A stretch of 25,303 nucleotides of DNA. Source: HGM11416 sp964532155. Lineage in GTDB: Bacteria; Bacillota; Clostridia; Christensenellales; Borkfalkiaceae. The notes under the pieces are model-generated. The model saw only the letters and a list, made by a program, of their open reading frames with translations. It did no database searches and was not told where the DNA came from. The DNA lies in the NCBI GenBank assembly GCA_964532155.1, contig CAZHGN010000022.1, forward strand, positions 1 to 25,303, in the 5' to 3' direction. Of the stretch, positions 1 through 7,880 are shown piece by piece. The position numbers were made by a program, and so were the translations under genes. Position 1 is the first letter of the stretch; each line of letters opens with the position of its first letter.

Positions 1-2
1 GA

Positions 3-1493
3 TTATTCCGCGTCGGTAGAGGCGACTTCGTCGGTAGCTTTTTTGTCGGTTACGGTTGCGCCGAACATATCTTCTTCTATCGTTTCGCCTTCGCCGAGTT
101 CAACCGATTTATTTACGTTGACTTTTTTGGGCTTTAAGATGAGGTTTACGACGATGCCGAGAATGAGTGCGCAAGCGATGCTCGAGATGGTTACAGGGCC
201 TAATTTGAGTTCGAGTCCGCCGAGACCGGTTACGAATATAGCGGCTACGATGAAGAGGTTCTTAGAGTCGTCGAGGTCGACGTTCTTGAACATACGGAGA
301 CCGGATACGGCGATAAAACCGTAGAGCGCGATGCAGATGCCGCCGACTACGCAAGAGGGAATGCTTTCGATGAAGAGCATTACGGGGTAGATGAACGCGA
401 GCACGATGCACATTATAGCTGTAGTGAATATGGTGTATACCGAGGCGTTGCCGGTGATTGCAACGCAACCGATGGATTCGCCGTAGGTGGTGTTGGGGCA
501 TCCGCCGACTGCCGCGCCTGCGATAGAGCCTACGCCGTCGCCGAGAAGAGTTCTGTGAAGTCCGGGTTCTTTAAGAAGGTCGCTTTCGATAATGGAGGAA
601 ATGTTCTTGTGGTCGGCAACGTGCTCGGCAAAAACTACCATAGCGACGGGTGCGAACGCAACGAAGACGTTAAGAACGGCACTCCAATCCATAGCGTAAG
701 TGGTTTGGGCGGAACCGGTGAGTTCCTTTATTGCTTCTACGAATGCGATAGTGGGAAGCCAGTTCTTGAAATCGGCGATTTGAGCAAAGGCGCCGAAGTC
801 GATAAGCTTTAAATAGTCGATGTTTGCAGCCATTCCGATCAAGGTGAATATGAGTGCAAGAACGTAGCCTGCGCCGACGCCGATTACGAACGGAATGAGT
901 TTGATTCCTTTGTTGCCTTTAACCGAAGCGATTATCGTTACGAGGAAGGTTACGACGCCGACGAGAATGGCTATGAGGTTGTAATTATCGGCGCTTACGG
1001 CAACGTTCATAAGGTTGTTCATTGCCGAGCCCGAAAGGCTTAAACCGATGAGTGCAACGGTCGGTCCGATGATGACGGGAGGCATAAGCTTGTTAATCCA
1101 GTTCGTGCCTGCCTTGCGGACGATGAGTGCGATTATTACGTAGACGAGACCTGCAAAGATTGAGCCGAGGATAATACCGCAATATCCGTACAGTATTCCG
1201 GTGCTGAGCGGTGCAATAAACGCAAACGAACTGCCCAAGAATACGGGGCTTTTAAATTTGGTGAAGAGAAGGTATACGAGCGTTCCGACGCCTGCACCGA
1301 TAAGTGCCGCCGCTTGGCTCATATTCTGCGAGAAGAAAGTGAGTCCGTTTTCCGCGCAAAACTTTGCAGCGTTTCCGTTAACGAGTGCCGGTACGAGGAC
1401 GGTTGCCGCGATGATAGCAAGAACTTGCTGGAACGCGTAGACGAGGTTTTTGCCGAAAGGCACTTTCTGCCTTACGTCGTAGGTGAGCTTCAT
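3..1493 (-). CDS. uraA: Uracil/xanthine permease (NCS2 family)
   Basis: This is a complete 496-residue polytopic membrane protein of the nucleobase:cation symporter-2 family, expected to import uracil by proton symport. The opening residues (KVPFGKNLVYAFQQVLAI) and the long hydrophobic helices fit UraA/PyrP. The middle carries the family glutamate segments (FAEHVADHKN) and the GVGSIAGAAVGGCPNTTYGE stretch that contributes to the substrate site. The last 45 or so residues form an acidic hydrophilic tail beyond the usual core, probably cytoplasmic. The ATG is preceded by GGGAG about 11 nt upstream, a rather long spacing. The gene lies 178 bp downstream of pyrR on the same strand and is probably cotranscribed behind the PyrR-controlled leader, which supports uracil over xanthine as substrate. 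Assignment as a uracil permease is inferred from family and context. Confidence 0.9.
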   Translation of the reverse strand: MKLTYDVRQKVPFGKNLVYAFQQVLAIIAATVLVPALVNGNAAKFCAENGLTFFSQNMSQAAALIGAGVGTLVYLLFTKFKSPVFLGSSFAFIAPLSTGILYGYCGIILGSIFAGLVYVIIALIVRKAGTNWINKLMPPVIIGPTVALIGLSLSGSAMNNLMNVAVSADNYNLIAILVGVVTFLVTIIASVKGNKGIKLIPFVIGVGAGYVLALIFTLIGMAANIDYLKLIDFGAFAQIADFKNWLPTIAFVEAIKELTGSAQTTYAMDWSAVLNVFVAFAPVAMVVFAEHVADHKNISSIIESDLLKEPGLHRTLLGDGVGSIAGAAVGGCPNTTYGESIGCVAITGNASVYTIFTTAIMCIVLAFIYPVMLFIESIPSCVVGGICIALYGFIAVSGLRMFKNVDLDDSKNLFIVAAIFVTGLGGLELKLGPVTISSIACALILGIVVNLILKPKKVNVNKSVELGEGETIEEDMFGATVTDKKATDEVASTDAE

Positions 1494-1529
1494 AATTTTT
1501 ATATCTCCCGTATAAAATTAATTATTCAG

Positions 1530-1562
1530 CGACTCACCGTGCGCGTTGGCGCACTGAAGTCG
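1530..1562 (-). other. Intercistronic hairpin between pyrR and uraA
   Basis: An outer 5-bp stem (CGACT/AGTCG) encloses a perfect GC-rich inner stem GTGCGC/GCGCAC with a four-base loop. No T-run follows on the minus strand, so it is unlikely to be a strong terminator. An mRNA processing or stability element, or a weak second attenuator ahead of uraA, is possible. I do not see the PyrR-binding loop here. Confidence 0.5.
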
Positions 1563-1671
1563 TTAAACTCAATATTTAGCCGTTTATTTAATTGCGGCAA
1601 GTTGTTTTTGCGTTGCATATACGCCGTTAGCGTACGTTTTACGCTTATTTGGCTTGCTTTTATGCTTTTGT

Positions 1672-2211
1672 TTAGCCGCGTAAGCCGAGCGTTACGTTTT
1701 GCTCGCCGTCGGTCGGAATAAACTTAACCGAAACCATTTCGGTTAGTTTCGTAGGCAGGTTTTTGCCCACGAAGTCCGCGCGAATGGGTAGTTCGCGGTG
1801 CCCGCGGTCGATAAGGATCGCAAGCTGTATGCACGACGGACGACCTTTTGCGAGAGTAGCCTCTATCGCCGCGCGAGCCGTTCGCCCGGTGAATATTACG
1901 TCGTCGCACAGTACTACCGTTTTATTTTTTACTTCGAACGGAAGATTTGTTCCGTTGATTACGGGGTGGTCGTATTTTTCGGTTACGTCGTCGCGGTAAA
2001 GCGAGATATCGATGCTGCCGGTAGGCACGCGCACACCCTCGAATTTTTCGATGTAATCGGCGAGCAGTTCCGCCATAGGTACGCCGCGCGTAACCACGCC
2101 TATCAGTAGGAGGTCGTTTACGCCTTTATTGCGTTCTATTATTTCGTGTGCTATTCTCGCCAAAGCGCGGTTTACCGCCTGCTCGTCGAGAATGAGTTTT
2201 TGGTCGGTCAT
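1672..2211 (-). CDS. pyrR: Bifunctional pyrimidine regulatory protein / uracil phosphoribosyltransferase PyrR
   Basis: This 179-residue type I phosphoribosyltransferase-fold protein binds a hairpin in pyr mRNA leaders when UMP is high, promoting termination. Many homologues also make UMP from uracil and PRPP. The PRPP-binding loop VVLCDDVIFTGRTARAA lies at about residues 99-114, and the LLIGVVTRGVPMAELLA segment near residue 35 is typical of PyrR. The start at 2211 was chosen because AGGGGA sits just upstream; the open frame continues to 2280, but that stretch contains the leader terminator and cannot normally be translated. Upstream are a promoter, a PyrR-binding loop and a terminator, so the gene is autoregulated. 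The next gene is a uracil permease, giving a uracil salvage operon. Confidence 0.95.
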   Translation of the reverse strand: MTDQKLILDEQAVNRALARIAHEIIERNKGVNDLLLIGVVTRGVPMAELLADYIEKFEGVRVPTGSIDISLYRDDVTEKYDHPVINGTNLPFEVKNKTVVLCDDVIFTGRTARAAIEATLAKGRPSCIQLAILIDRGHRELPIRADFVGKNLPTKLTEMVSVKFIPTDGEQNVTLGLRG

Positions 2212-2237
2212 TTTTCCCCTAAAAGTCGGCGCGGCGC

Positions 2238-2270
2238 ATAAAAAAACGCTTTGCAAGATCTGCAAAGCGT
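2238..2270 (-). terminator. Attenuator terminator of the pyrR-uraA leader
   Basis: On the minus strand there is a perfect 10-bp stem (ACGCTTTGCA/TGCAAAGCGT) with a five-base loop, followed by seven T residues. It lies between the PyrR-binding loop and the pyrR ribosome binding site, as expected for PyrR-dependent attenuation. Confidence 0.9.
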
Positions 2271-2285
2271 GAAAAAACAAAATCG

Positions 2286-2350
2286 CACGGTAAAACCGCC
2301 CAAATTGCGCCTTGCGGACCTCTCGTGCCCGACGGGTATCACAGTACCCC
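2286..2350 (-). promoter_or_regulatory. PyrR-binding anti-antiterminator in the pyr leader
   Basis: Read on the minus strand, the leader contains CACGAGAGGTCCGCAAGG (2327-2310), which closely resembles the PyrR recognition loop of Bacillota pyr leaders (GAGAGG followed by GCAAGG). A small GGGTA/TACCC hairpin precedes it at 2350-2334. With the terminator at 2238-2270 this forms a standard PyrR attenuator: UMP- or UTP-bound PyrR would favour the terminator. The exact antiterminator pairing was not folded. Confidence 0.85.
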
Positions 2351-2369
2351 TTAAAGACTTATCGCATAA

Positions 2370-2398
2370 ATCTTAACAAAACGGCGTCGATATGTCAA
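2370..2398 (-). promoter_or_regulatory. Sigma-A promoter of pyrR-uraA
   Basis: The minus strand reads TTGACA, a 17-nt spacer, then TAAGAT. The predicted start falls just before the attenuator leader. Confidence 0.88.
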
Positions 2399-2482
2399 CT
2401 TTAAAAACCGCCTTTTTTAAAAACGGCTAAATTTTTTTTCGGCGTGCGCTTTCGTCTTTTTTTGTTTTAGTCTTTTTTTTCG

Positions 2483-2511
2483 TTGCGTAATTTTTATACG
2501 TATGATACAAT
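2483..2511 (+). promoter_or_regulatory. Probable promoter of the acetyltransferase gene
   Basis: TTGCGT, 17 nt, TACAAT, ending 48 bases before the ATG at 2560. The -10 box is good and the -35 box moderate. Confidence 0.6.
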
Positions 2512-2559
2512 CTACAAAAATCAACGGTTGCGGACAATACGCCGCAAGGGAATATAACT

Positions 2560-3162
2560 ATGAGCATGAAAGAAAAAATGCACACTACCGAACTTTATTT
2601 GCCCGACGATCCCGAAATTGTCGAAGAGCAGACGCAATGTCTCGAGCGGCTTTACGATTATAACGCGACTCGTCCGTCCGAATGGCAAAAGCGCGCCGAG
2701 CTTTTAAAGCAGATGTTTGCCGAAATAGGCGAGGGCTGTTATATAGAGCCGCCTTTTCATGCAAACTTCGGCGGTAAGCACGTTCACTTCGGCAAGAGCG
2801 TTTACGCGAATTTTAATCTAACGCTCGTGGACGACACGCATATTTACGTTGGGGATAACGTAATGTTTGCGCCGAACGTCGTCGTGGCGACCGCCGCTCA
2901 TCCCATATTGCCCGAACTTCGCGCAAAAAATTACCAATATAACGCCTCGGTCAGAATAGGTGCGAAATGCTGGATAGGCGCGGGGGCGCTCATCATGCCC
3001 GGCGTTACCATAGGCGAGGGCACGGTTATCGGTGCGGGCAGCGTGGTCACCAAGGATATTCCGGCTAACGTCGTCGCTTACGGCAATCCTTGCAGGGTAG
3101 TGCGCGAAATAGGCGACCGCGACAGAGAGTTTTATTTTAAAGATAAAAGAATCAATCTTTAA
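2560..3162 (+). CDS. Sugar O-acetyltransferase (maltose/galactoside acetyltransferase-like)
   Basis: This 200-residue acyltransferase has a left-handed beta-helix and probably transfers acetyl from acetyl-CoA to a sugar hydroxyl in the cytoplasm. It begins with the family's N-terminal helical region (about residues 1-60, with YNATRPSEWQKR) and continues into hexapeptide repeats. The segment around VVVATAAHPI contains the histidine conserved as the catalytic base in Maa/LacA/NodL enzymes, and IGAGALIMPGVTIGEGTVIGAGSVVTKDIP is the typical coil region. AAGGGA lies about 8 nt before the chosen ATG; a second ATG two codons later is also possible. It stands alone between divergent pyrR and the convergent exporter genes. 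The acceptor sugar cannot be told from sequence. Confidence 0.88.
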   Translation: MSMKEKMHTTELYLPDDPEIVEEQTQCLERLYDYNATRPSEWQKRAELLKQMFAEIGEGCYIEPPFHANFGGKHVHFGKSVYANFNLTLVDDTHIYVGDNVMFAPNVVVATAAHPILPELRAKNYQYNASVRIGAKCWIGAGALIMPGVTIGEGTVIGAGSVVTKDIPANVVAYGNPCRVVREIGDRDREFYFKDKRINL

Positions 3163-3208
3163 TTTAAGCGCAAGGCTAAAGATAAGCGCTTATTAGCTAC
3201 GGCTAAAG

Positions 3209-3308
3209 NNNNNNNNNNNNNNNNNNNNNNNNNNNNNNNNNNNNNNNNNNNNNNNNNNNNNNNNNNNNNNNNNNNNNNNNNNNNNNNNNNNNNNNNNNNN
3301 NNNNNNNN
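3209..3308. other. Scaffold gap (100 N)
   Basis: Exactly 100 undetermined bases. The same 8 bases, GGCTAAAG, occur immediately left (3201-3208) and right (3309-3316), and GGCTAAAG also occurs once more upstream at 3174-3181. The true gap length is unknown, and the break may have occurred in a short repeat. Confidence 0.97.
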
Positions 3309-3377
3309 GGCTAAAGTTTTCAACGCTCAACCGCAATGCAGCCAAAACGCGACTCGATAATATATAAAGATAATATA

Positions 3378-3412
3378 TAAAAAGGTTAGACTTGCGCAGT
3401 CTAACCTTTTTG
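3378..3412. terminator. Bidirectional terminator between acetyltransferase and ABC exporter genes
   Basis: A 12-bp perfect stem (3380-3391 with 3399-3410, core GGTTAGAC/GTCTAACC) with a seven-base loop TTGCGCA, and T-runs leaving on both strands. It separates convergent genes and would serve both. Confidence 0.88.
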
Positions 3413-3425
3413 AGTGGGTTTGTTT

Positions 3426-5309
3426 TTAGTTTGCGGTAATGCATTCCTTTTCGTATTGAACGGTATAAAGGTAATGGTATCTGCCGCGCTTTTCGATAAG
3501 TTCGTCGTGCGTGCCCGACTCGATAATCTGTCCGTCGCTCATAACGATTATTTTGTCGGCATGCCTTACGGTAGACAGTCTGTGCGCAACGATGAGCATC
3601 GTGCCGCCTTTCATCATTTTCTCGAGCGAATCGCGGATGAGCGACTCGGTTTCGGCGTCGATATTTGCCGTCGCTTCGTCCAAAATCAGCACGTCGGGCT
3701 TGTGTACGACCGTCCGCGCGAACGAAAGAAGTTGGCGTTGACCTGCCGAAAGGTTATTGCCGCGCTCGCGTATTTCGTGATCGAGCCCGCCGTCGAGAAC
3801 GTCTATCAGTTTGTCCGCGTTTACGTATTTGCACGCGGCTTGAATTTCCTCGTCGGAAAAATCGCTGCCGAGCACGATATTGCTCTTTACCGTACCCGAG
3901 AAAAGGAAAACGTCCTGAAGCATTTGTCCGAACCGCTTTCTGAGCGAAGCAACGGTGTATTCGGTTATGTTTTTACCGTCGACCAAAATTTCGCCGCGCT
4001 GAATATCGTAGTTGCGGCAGAGCAGTGAAAGCACGGTCGTTTTGCCCGAGCCGGTAGAGCCGACGAAAGCGATCGTTTGCCCCGCTTCTATCTTGAACGA
4101 AATGCCTTTAAGCACCCAAACGTCGGGCTCGTAGGCGAACCAAACGTCGCGGAATTCGATTTCGCCCTTGATCGACTCCACGGGGATTGCGTTTTCGGAG
4201 TCGGTAACGGTGGGCTGTTCGTCGAGTATGACGAAGATTTTTTCAGCCGAGGCGAAAGCCGCTTGCAAGCGGTTAAACTGATCCGCAAGGCTTTGTATGG
4301 GGTTGAAGAACTTGGATATATACATATAGAAGCTGACGAGCACTTCGCTCGAAATAGCTTGCCCCATAAAGGTTGCGCCGTCTAAATATCCCTTTCCGCT
4401 AAGGTAGAATAAGCACATAATCGAAGTGACGTACAGCATATAGACGACCGGGCGGAATATACTGAAAACGAAGATTTGTTTTTGGCGTGCCCTGCGGAAT
4501 TGATCGTTTTTGGCGGTAAATTCGTCGAGCTTGGCTTGCTCGCGGTTGAACGATTGAGTTATTTTTATACCCGATAAGTTTTCCGATAAAAAGGTGTTGA
4601 CGTCGGTACGCACGTCGCGCACTTCACGGTAGGCTTTGCGCGAAAACTTGCGGAATATAATGGTGAACAGTACGATGAACGGAACGAAGCAAGCGATCAT
4701 TAGCGCAAGCTCGTAATTAAGCATCAGCATCGCCCCGTAAACGAAAATGATTACGAAGACGTTGGTTACGAGGTTTACGAGCACGCCGGTGAACATGTTG
4801 GATATTGCGTTTGTGTCGTTCGTTACGCGCGTAACCAATTTGCCGACGGGCATTTCGTGCAGCTGTGCGTGCGACAAAAGTTCGATATGCTCGAAAACGT
4901 CGCGCCTAAGGTCGGATAAAATTCGCTGTCCGGTTTTTTGCAGTATGATTGCTTGGGCATAAGACGAAACGAGCGAAACAATGAGTATTCCGACGTATAC
5001 GCCGAGTTTTACGAACAGCTCGCTGAGTTCAAACTCCGTTTTAATAAGCCCTTCGATATTGCCGACGAGTAGCGGTGAAATTACGTTATAAGAAATCGAA
5101 AAGAGCATAAGAAGCAGAACGAGCAAGAATTGCTTTGCGTACGGCTTGGCGTATTTTAAAAGCCTTGCTATAATCTCAGAGTCCTTAAGAGTGCGGTCAA
5201 ACCCGAACGCTTCTTTTTTGTTTTTCATGACGGCGTAGGCGATAATGAACGCCGTCGAAAAAATGCCGATTATCGCGCCGGCGACGAGTAGGGGATAATA
5301 TTCACGCAT
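3426..5309 (-). CDS. ABC exporter half-transporter, subunit with catalytic Glu (permease-ATPase fusion)
   Basis: A 627-residue type IV (MsbA/BmrCD-like) half-transporter. An N-terminal anchor helix (about residues 6-28) precedes the six-helix exporter domain (about 55-340) and the nucleotide-binding domain (about 385-610). Visible motifs are Walker A GSTGSGKTT at 417-425, signature LSAGQ at 520-524 (not LSGGQ), Walker B with catalytic glutamate LILDEATANID at 541-551, and the switch histidine at 576. The start overlaps the stop of the upstream half-transporter by 8 bp (ATGCGTGA), so the two are translationally coupled. The imperfect signature complements the aspartate-substituted Walker B of its partner, the pattern of heterodimeric exporters. 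Likely substrates are drugs, lipids or peptides; this cannot be narrowed further. Confidence 0.93.
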   Translation of the reverse strand: MREYYPLLVAGAIIGIFSTAFIIAYAVMKNKKEAFGFDRTLKDSEIIARLLKYAKPYAKQFLLVLLLMLFSISYNVISPLLVGNIEGLIKTEFELSELFVKLGVYVGILIVSLVSSYAQAIILQKTGQRILSDLRRDVFEHIELLSHAQLHEMPVGKLVTRVTNDTNAISNMFTGVLVNLVTNVFVIIFVYGAMLMLNYELALMIACFVPFIVLFTIIFRKFSRKAYREVRDVRTDVNTFLSENLSGIKITQSFNREQAKLDEFTAKNDQFRRARQKQIFVFSIFRPVVYMLYVTSIMCLFYLSGKGYLDGATFMGQAISSEVLVSFYMYISKFFNPIQSLADQFNRLQAAFASAEKIFVILDEQPTVTDSENAIPVESIKGEIEFRDVWFAYEPDVWVLKGISFKIEAGQTIAFVGSTGSGKTTVLSLLCRNYDIQRGEILVDGKNITEYTVASLRKRFGQMLQDVFLFSGTVKSNIVLGSDFSDEEIQAACKYVNADKLIDVLDGGLDHEIRERGNNLSAGQRQLLSFARTVVHKPDVLILDEATANIDAETESLIRDSLEKMMKGGTMLIVAHRLSTVRHADKIIVMSDGQIIESGTHDELIEKRGRYHYLYTVQYEKECITAN

Positions 5310-7059
5310 TGATAGATTCCTCCTCGTCGAGTTTTTGAAGTTTTACGGCGTCGGCGTATTGCTTGCACGTCGCAACGAGTTCGTCGTGCGTGCCGGTTGC
5401 CGCAACCTTGCCTTGGTCGAGATAAATTATTTGGTCTGCCCCCTCGATGGTGGATATACGGTGGGATAAAAGTATGGTCGTTTTGCCGCGTCTTACTTTT
5501 GCGAGGTTTTCGAGCAAGGTGTGCTCGGTGTCGGTATCGACTGCCGAAAGAGAGTCGTCGAGAATTAGCACCGGCGCGTTTTTCAGCACCGCGCGCGCTA
5601 TTGAAATTCGCTGTTTTTGTCCGCCCGAAACGGTAACGCCGCGCTCGCCGAGTATGGTCGAATAGCCCTCGGGGAAGCCGCATATATCGTCGTCGACTGC
5701 GGATAGCGCCGCCGCTTCGCGTATGTCGGGTAGGTCTTTGCCGTCGACAGAAAAGGCTACGTTGTTAAATATGGTGTCGCTGAACAAAAAGTTGTCTTGC
5801 GGAACGTAGGCTACGTTTTGGCGTACCGATTTTACGGTGAGCGCGTTTACGTCTTTGCCGTCGTAAAAAAGTTTGCCGTCCTCGATTTCGTATGTGCGGA
5901 GAATGAGATCGGCAACGGTAGTTTTGCCCGAACCGGTGCGCCCGGTTATGCCGACCATGCTGCCCGCCTGAATTTTAAAACTAACGTCCGACAGAACGGG
6001 CGACGTGCCGTCGGGGTAGGTGAAGGATAGGTTTTTGAACTCTATTTCGCCCGAGTAGTCTGAAAGATCGGTTGCGCCCTCCGCGTCTTTTATAACGCAG
6101 TCTTCGTCTAAAAGCTTGGTTATTCTGTCAAGCGAGGCTTTCCCGCGCGAGCGCATGTCTATAAGTTCGGATATAGCCATAATCGGCCAAACGATGGTCG
6201 TAAAATACCCCAAAAATTCAACGAGCTGACCTGCGTCGAATACGCCGTTGTGTACCAAATAGCCGCCGTAGCCGAGTATTACGCACACGACCGATTCCAC
6301 GAACAGCGTAACCGAAATGTTAAGTATCATGGAATATCGCGTGTATTCGACGTTGACTTTTTCGTTTTCGGCGTTGATGCGCTTGAACGCCAACAGTTCT
6401 ACGCCTTCTTTAACGAATGCTTTGATTACCGATATGCCCGAGAAACTTTCCTGCGTGAAGTCGGAAAGCTTGGAGAATTTTGCTTGTCGTTCATCCCATT
6501 TTAAAGAAAGACTTTTGCCGATCGTAATGCCCGATATAAGCAAAAAGGTCATCGGGATAAGCGCAAACAAGGTAAGCAGCCAGTTCATCATCGCCATTTT
6601 TGATATTGCCAAACCGCCGAGGAAGAGGGCGTCGACGAACATCATGACTCCCGAGCCGAAACACTCTTCGATTGTTTCGAGGTCGTTCGTGAAATAGGAC
6701 ATAAGGTCGCCGACCTTGTTCATTTTGTAAAAGCTTTGCGAATAGTCCTTACATCTGTCGAACATTTTTCGGCGTAGGTCGGCTTCCATTTTTAGCGACG
6801 AGCCGAAAAAGCAAATTCGCCATAAAAAACGCCCGACTACGAGCGCGGCGATAATAAGCAGCATCGGAGCGCATATTTCGTTCAATAAAAAGTCGATGTT
6901 AAAATCGGGCACGTCGCCGTTGAGCGCGTTTACGACTATGCGGTAAAGCTCCGGAATTTTAAGCTGAAAATAGTCGACGAGTACGAGCGCAGCCACTCCG
7001 AGAAGGAGCATGTGAAGGTATTTAAGATAATATCGATTTATGTGTTTTCCGAAAATCAT
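5302..7059 (-). CDS. ABC exporter half-transporter, subunit with degenerate ATP site
   Basis: A 585-residue half-transporter with a six-helix membrane domain (about residues 15-310) and a C-terminal ATPase domain. Motifs are Walker A GRTGSGKTT at 373-381, signature VSGGQ at 477-481, Walker B LILDDSLSAVD at 498-508, and the switch histidine at 533. The residue after the Walker B aspartate is Asp, not the catalytic Glu, as in the degenerate site of heterodimeric exporters such as TM287/288 and BmrCD. The start at 7059 was preferred because GGGAGGAG lies directly upstream; the longer open frame begins inside a tandem repeat in the leader. It is the first gene of a two-gene operon behind a strong promoter at 7177-7205. 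Confidence 0.92.
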   Translation of the reverse strand: MIFGKHINRYYLKYLHMLLLGVAALVLVDYFQLKIPELYRIVVNALNGDVPDFNIDFLLNEICAPMLLIIAALVVGRFLWRICFFGSSLKMEADLRRKMFDRCKDYSQSFYKMNKVGDLMSYFTNDLETIEECFGSGVMMFVDALFLGGLAISKMAMMNWLLTLFALIPMTFLLISGITIGKSLSLKWDERQAKFSKLSDFTQESFSGISVIKAFVKEGVELLAFKRINAENEKVNVEYTRYSMILNISVTLFVESVVCVILGYGGYLVHNGVFDAGQLVEFLGYFTTIVWPIMAISELIDMRSRGKASLDRITKLLDEDCVIKDAEGATDLSDYSGEIEFKNLSFTYPDGTSPVLSDVSFKIQAGSMVGITGRTGSGKTTVADLILRTYEIEDGKLFYDGKDVNALTVKSVRQNVAYVPQDNFLFSDTIFNNVAFSVDGKDLPDIREAAALSAVDDDICGFPEGYSTILGERGVTVSGGQKQRISIARAVLKNAPVLILDDSLSAVDTDTEHTLLENLAKVRRGKTTILLSHRISTIEGADQIIYLDQGKVAATGTHDELVATCKQYADAVKLQKLDEEESINA

Positions 7060-7086
7060 AACTCCTCCCATAAAAATTTTTGCGGT

Positions 7087-7149
7087 CAAGATTGCCGCAT
7101 GCTGAAACAAGATCGCCACATGCTGAAACAAGATTGCCGCATGCGGAAA
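7087..7149. repeat. Three 21-bp tandem repeats in the exporter leader
   Basis: Three adjacent 21-base units (7087-7107, 7108-7128, 7129-7149), each beginning CAAGAT and containing GCATGC or ACATGC followed by GAAA. Copies differ at one to three positions. They lie in the transcribed 5' leader between the promoter and the start codon of the first exporter gene. Each unit is seven codons long, which explains the spurious N-terminal extension of the reading frame. Confidence 0.9.
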
Positions 7150-7176
7150 ATAAAACGTATATATAATATTTCATGA

Positions 7177-7205
7177 ATTATATATTAAAAATAAGGTTAT
7201 GTCAA
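7177..7205 (-). promoter_or_regulatory. Sigma-A promoter of the ABC exporter operon
   Basis: The minus strand reads TTGACA, 17 nt, TATAAT: a consensus promoter. It leaves an untranslated leader of roughly 110 nt containing the 21-bp repeats. Confidence 0.88.
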
Positions 7206-7251
7206 GAAAAAAACACCGAGCAAGCGCGTTTTGTAAAACGATTTGTCGGTG
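7206..7251 (-). terminator. Intrinsic terminator upstream of the exporter promoter
   Basis: On the minus strand, CACCGA pairs with TCGGTG around an inner CGTTTT/AAAACG hairpin and is followed by seven T residues. It lies directly before the exporter -35 box and would stop read-through from spoVG. Confidence 0.75.
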
Positions 7252-7283
7252 AATATAAAAAAGTAGGGGTATAAGCCCGTTAT

Positions 7284-7355
7284 CGCCACTTTCGTAAAAA
7301 CGAGGCGGTTTTGGCTTGAAAAGTGCGGATAATCGACTTATAGATGGGGATTTTG
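7284..7355 (+). repeat. Dispersed two-hairpin element, copy A (degenerate)
   Basis: First of three copies of an intergenic element. The 16-nt core GATAATCGACTTATAG is at 7328-7343, followed by GGGG and a short T-rich stretch. Upstream, CGCC/GGCG (7284-7307) encloses TCGT/ACGA and is followed by GGTTTT. Here the core's outer arms do not pair well, unlike copies B and C. It lies on the plus strand between two minus-strand genes, so it is antisense to any spoVG read-through. Confidence 0.65.
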
Positions 7356-7392
7356 CTTTTATTAGCACACAAACAGGCAAAAATGGCAAACG

Positions 7393-7419
7393 AAAAGCCG
7401 AGAGTTAATCTCGGCTTTA
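7393..7419. terminator. Terminator of spoVG (bidirectional)
   Basis: An 8-bp stem AGCCGAGA/TCTCGGCT with loop GTTAA (7396-7416) is flanked by A-rich and T-rich runs on both sides. It begins 15 bp past the spoVG stop codon. Confidence 0.85.
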
Positions 7420-7433
7420 AAACAATCTGTTCG

Positions 7434-7697
7434 TTATGCGTTAAGTTCTTTTTCGTAAGCAGCCATAACCGCGTTTATGAGCATGCTTCTCGCTTCCGCG
7501 TTGATGGGGTGAGCGACGTCCCTATATTCGCCGTCGGCAGTCTTGCGCGAGGGCATTGCTACGAAGCAACCGTCGGTCCCTTCGATGATTTTAATGTCGT
7601 GGATGGCTATTGCGTCGTCCAAGGTGATGGAAGCAACCGCTTTAAGTTTGCCGTCGTCTTTTTGTACCATTCTGATTCTTACGTCTGTGATGTTCAT
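7434..7697 (-). CDS. spoVG: Septation/sporulation regulator SpoVG
   Basis: An 87-residue small regulator matching SpoVG over its whole length. It starts MNITDVRIRMV, has the KAVASITLDDAIAIHDIKII strand-turn-strand core, and carries VAMPSRKTADGEYRDVAHPI, the family's signature region, before a C-terminal helix. Homologues bind nucleic acids and affect septation, capsule, virulence factors and sporulation. The gene is widespread in Bacillota and its presence does not prove that this organism sporulates. AGGCGG lies about 8 nt before the ATG. It is monocistronic, with its own promoter at 7759-7787 and terminator at 7393-7419, divergent from the Mur ligase gene. Confidence 0.95.
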   Translation of the reverse strand: MNITDVRIRMVQKDDGKLKAVASITLDDAIAIHDIKIIEGTDGCFVAMPSRKTADGEYRDVAHPINAEARSMLINAVMAAYEKELNA

Positions 7698-7758
7698 TTA
7701 GTTACCGCCTTATACATATTATTTGCCGCTTAAGCTATTTTAACGGCTTTGCTAAGAT

Positions 7759-7787
7759 ATAATACTATAAAACGAACGAAAATTCAA
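7759..7787 (-). promoter_or_regulatory. Promoter of spoVG
   Basis: The minus strand reads TTGAAT, 17 nt, TATTAT, ending about 60 bases before the spoVG ATG. Confidence 0.7.
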
Positions 7788-7880
7788 TACTTTTTCGAAA
7801 AAAAGTTGTAATTTTTTTAAAAAAATATGTTTTTTCCGCTTTTTTAGCCAAAAAAACTAACCTTTAGCATATATTGTATT

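Noticed and set aside
2212..2280. PyrR extension to 2280
   Set aside because: This stretch is the attenuator terminator; the ATG at 2211 has AGGGGA upstream and the normal PyrR N-terminus.
3193..3444. Minus-strand frame spanning the N gap
   Set aside because: Most of it is undetermined bases and it overlaps a terminator.
3414..4028. Plus-strand open frame of 204 codons
   Set aside because: It is antisense to the ATPase domain of the exporter subunit, which has all ABC motifs.
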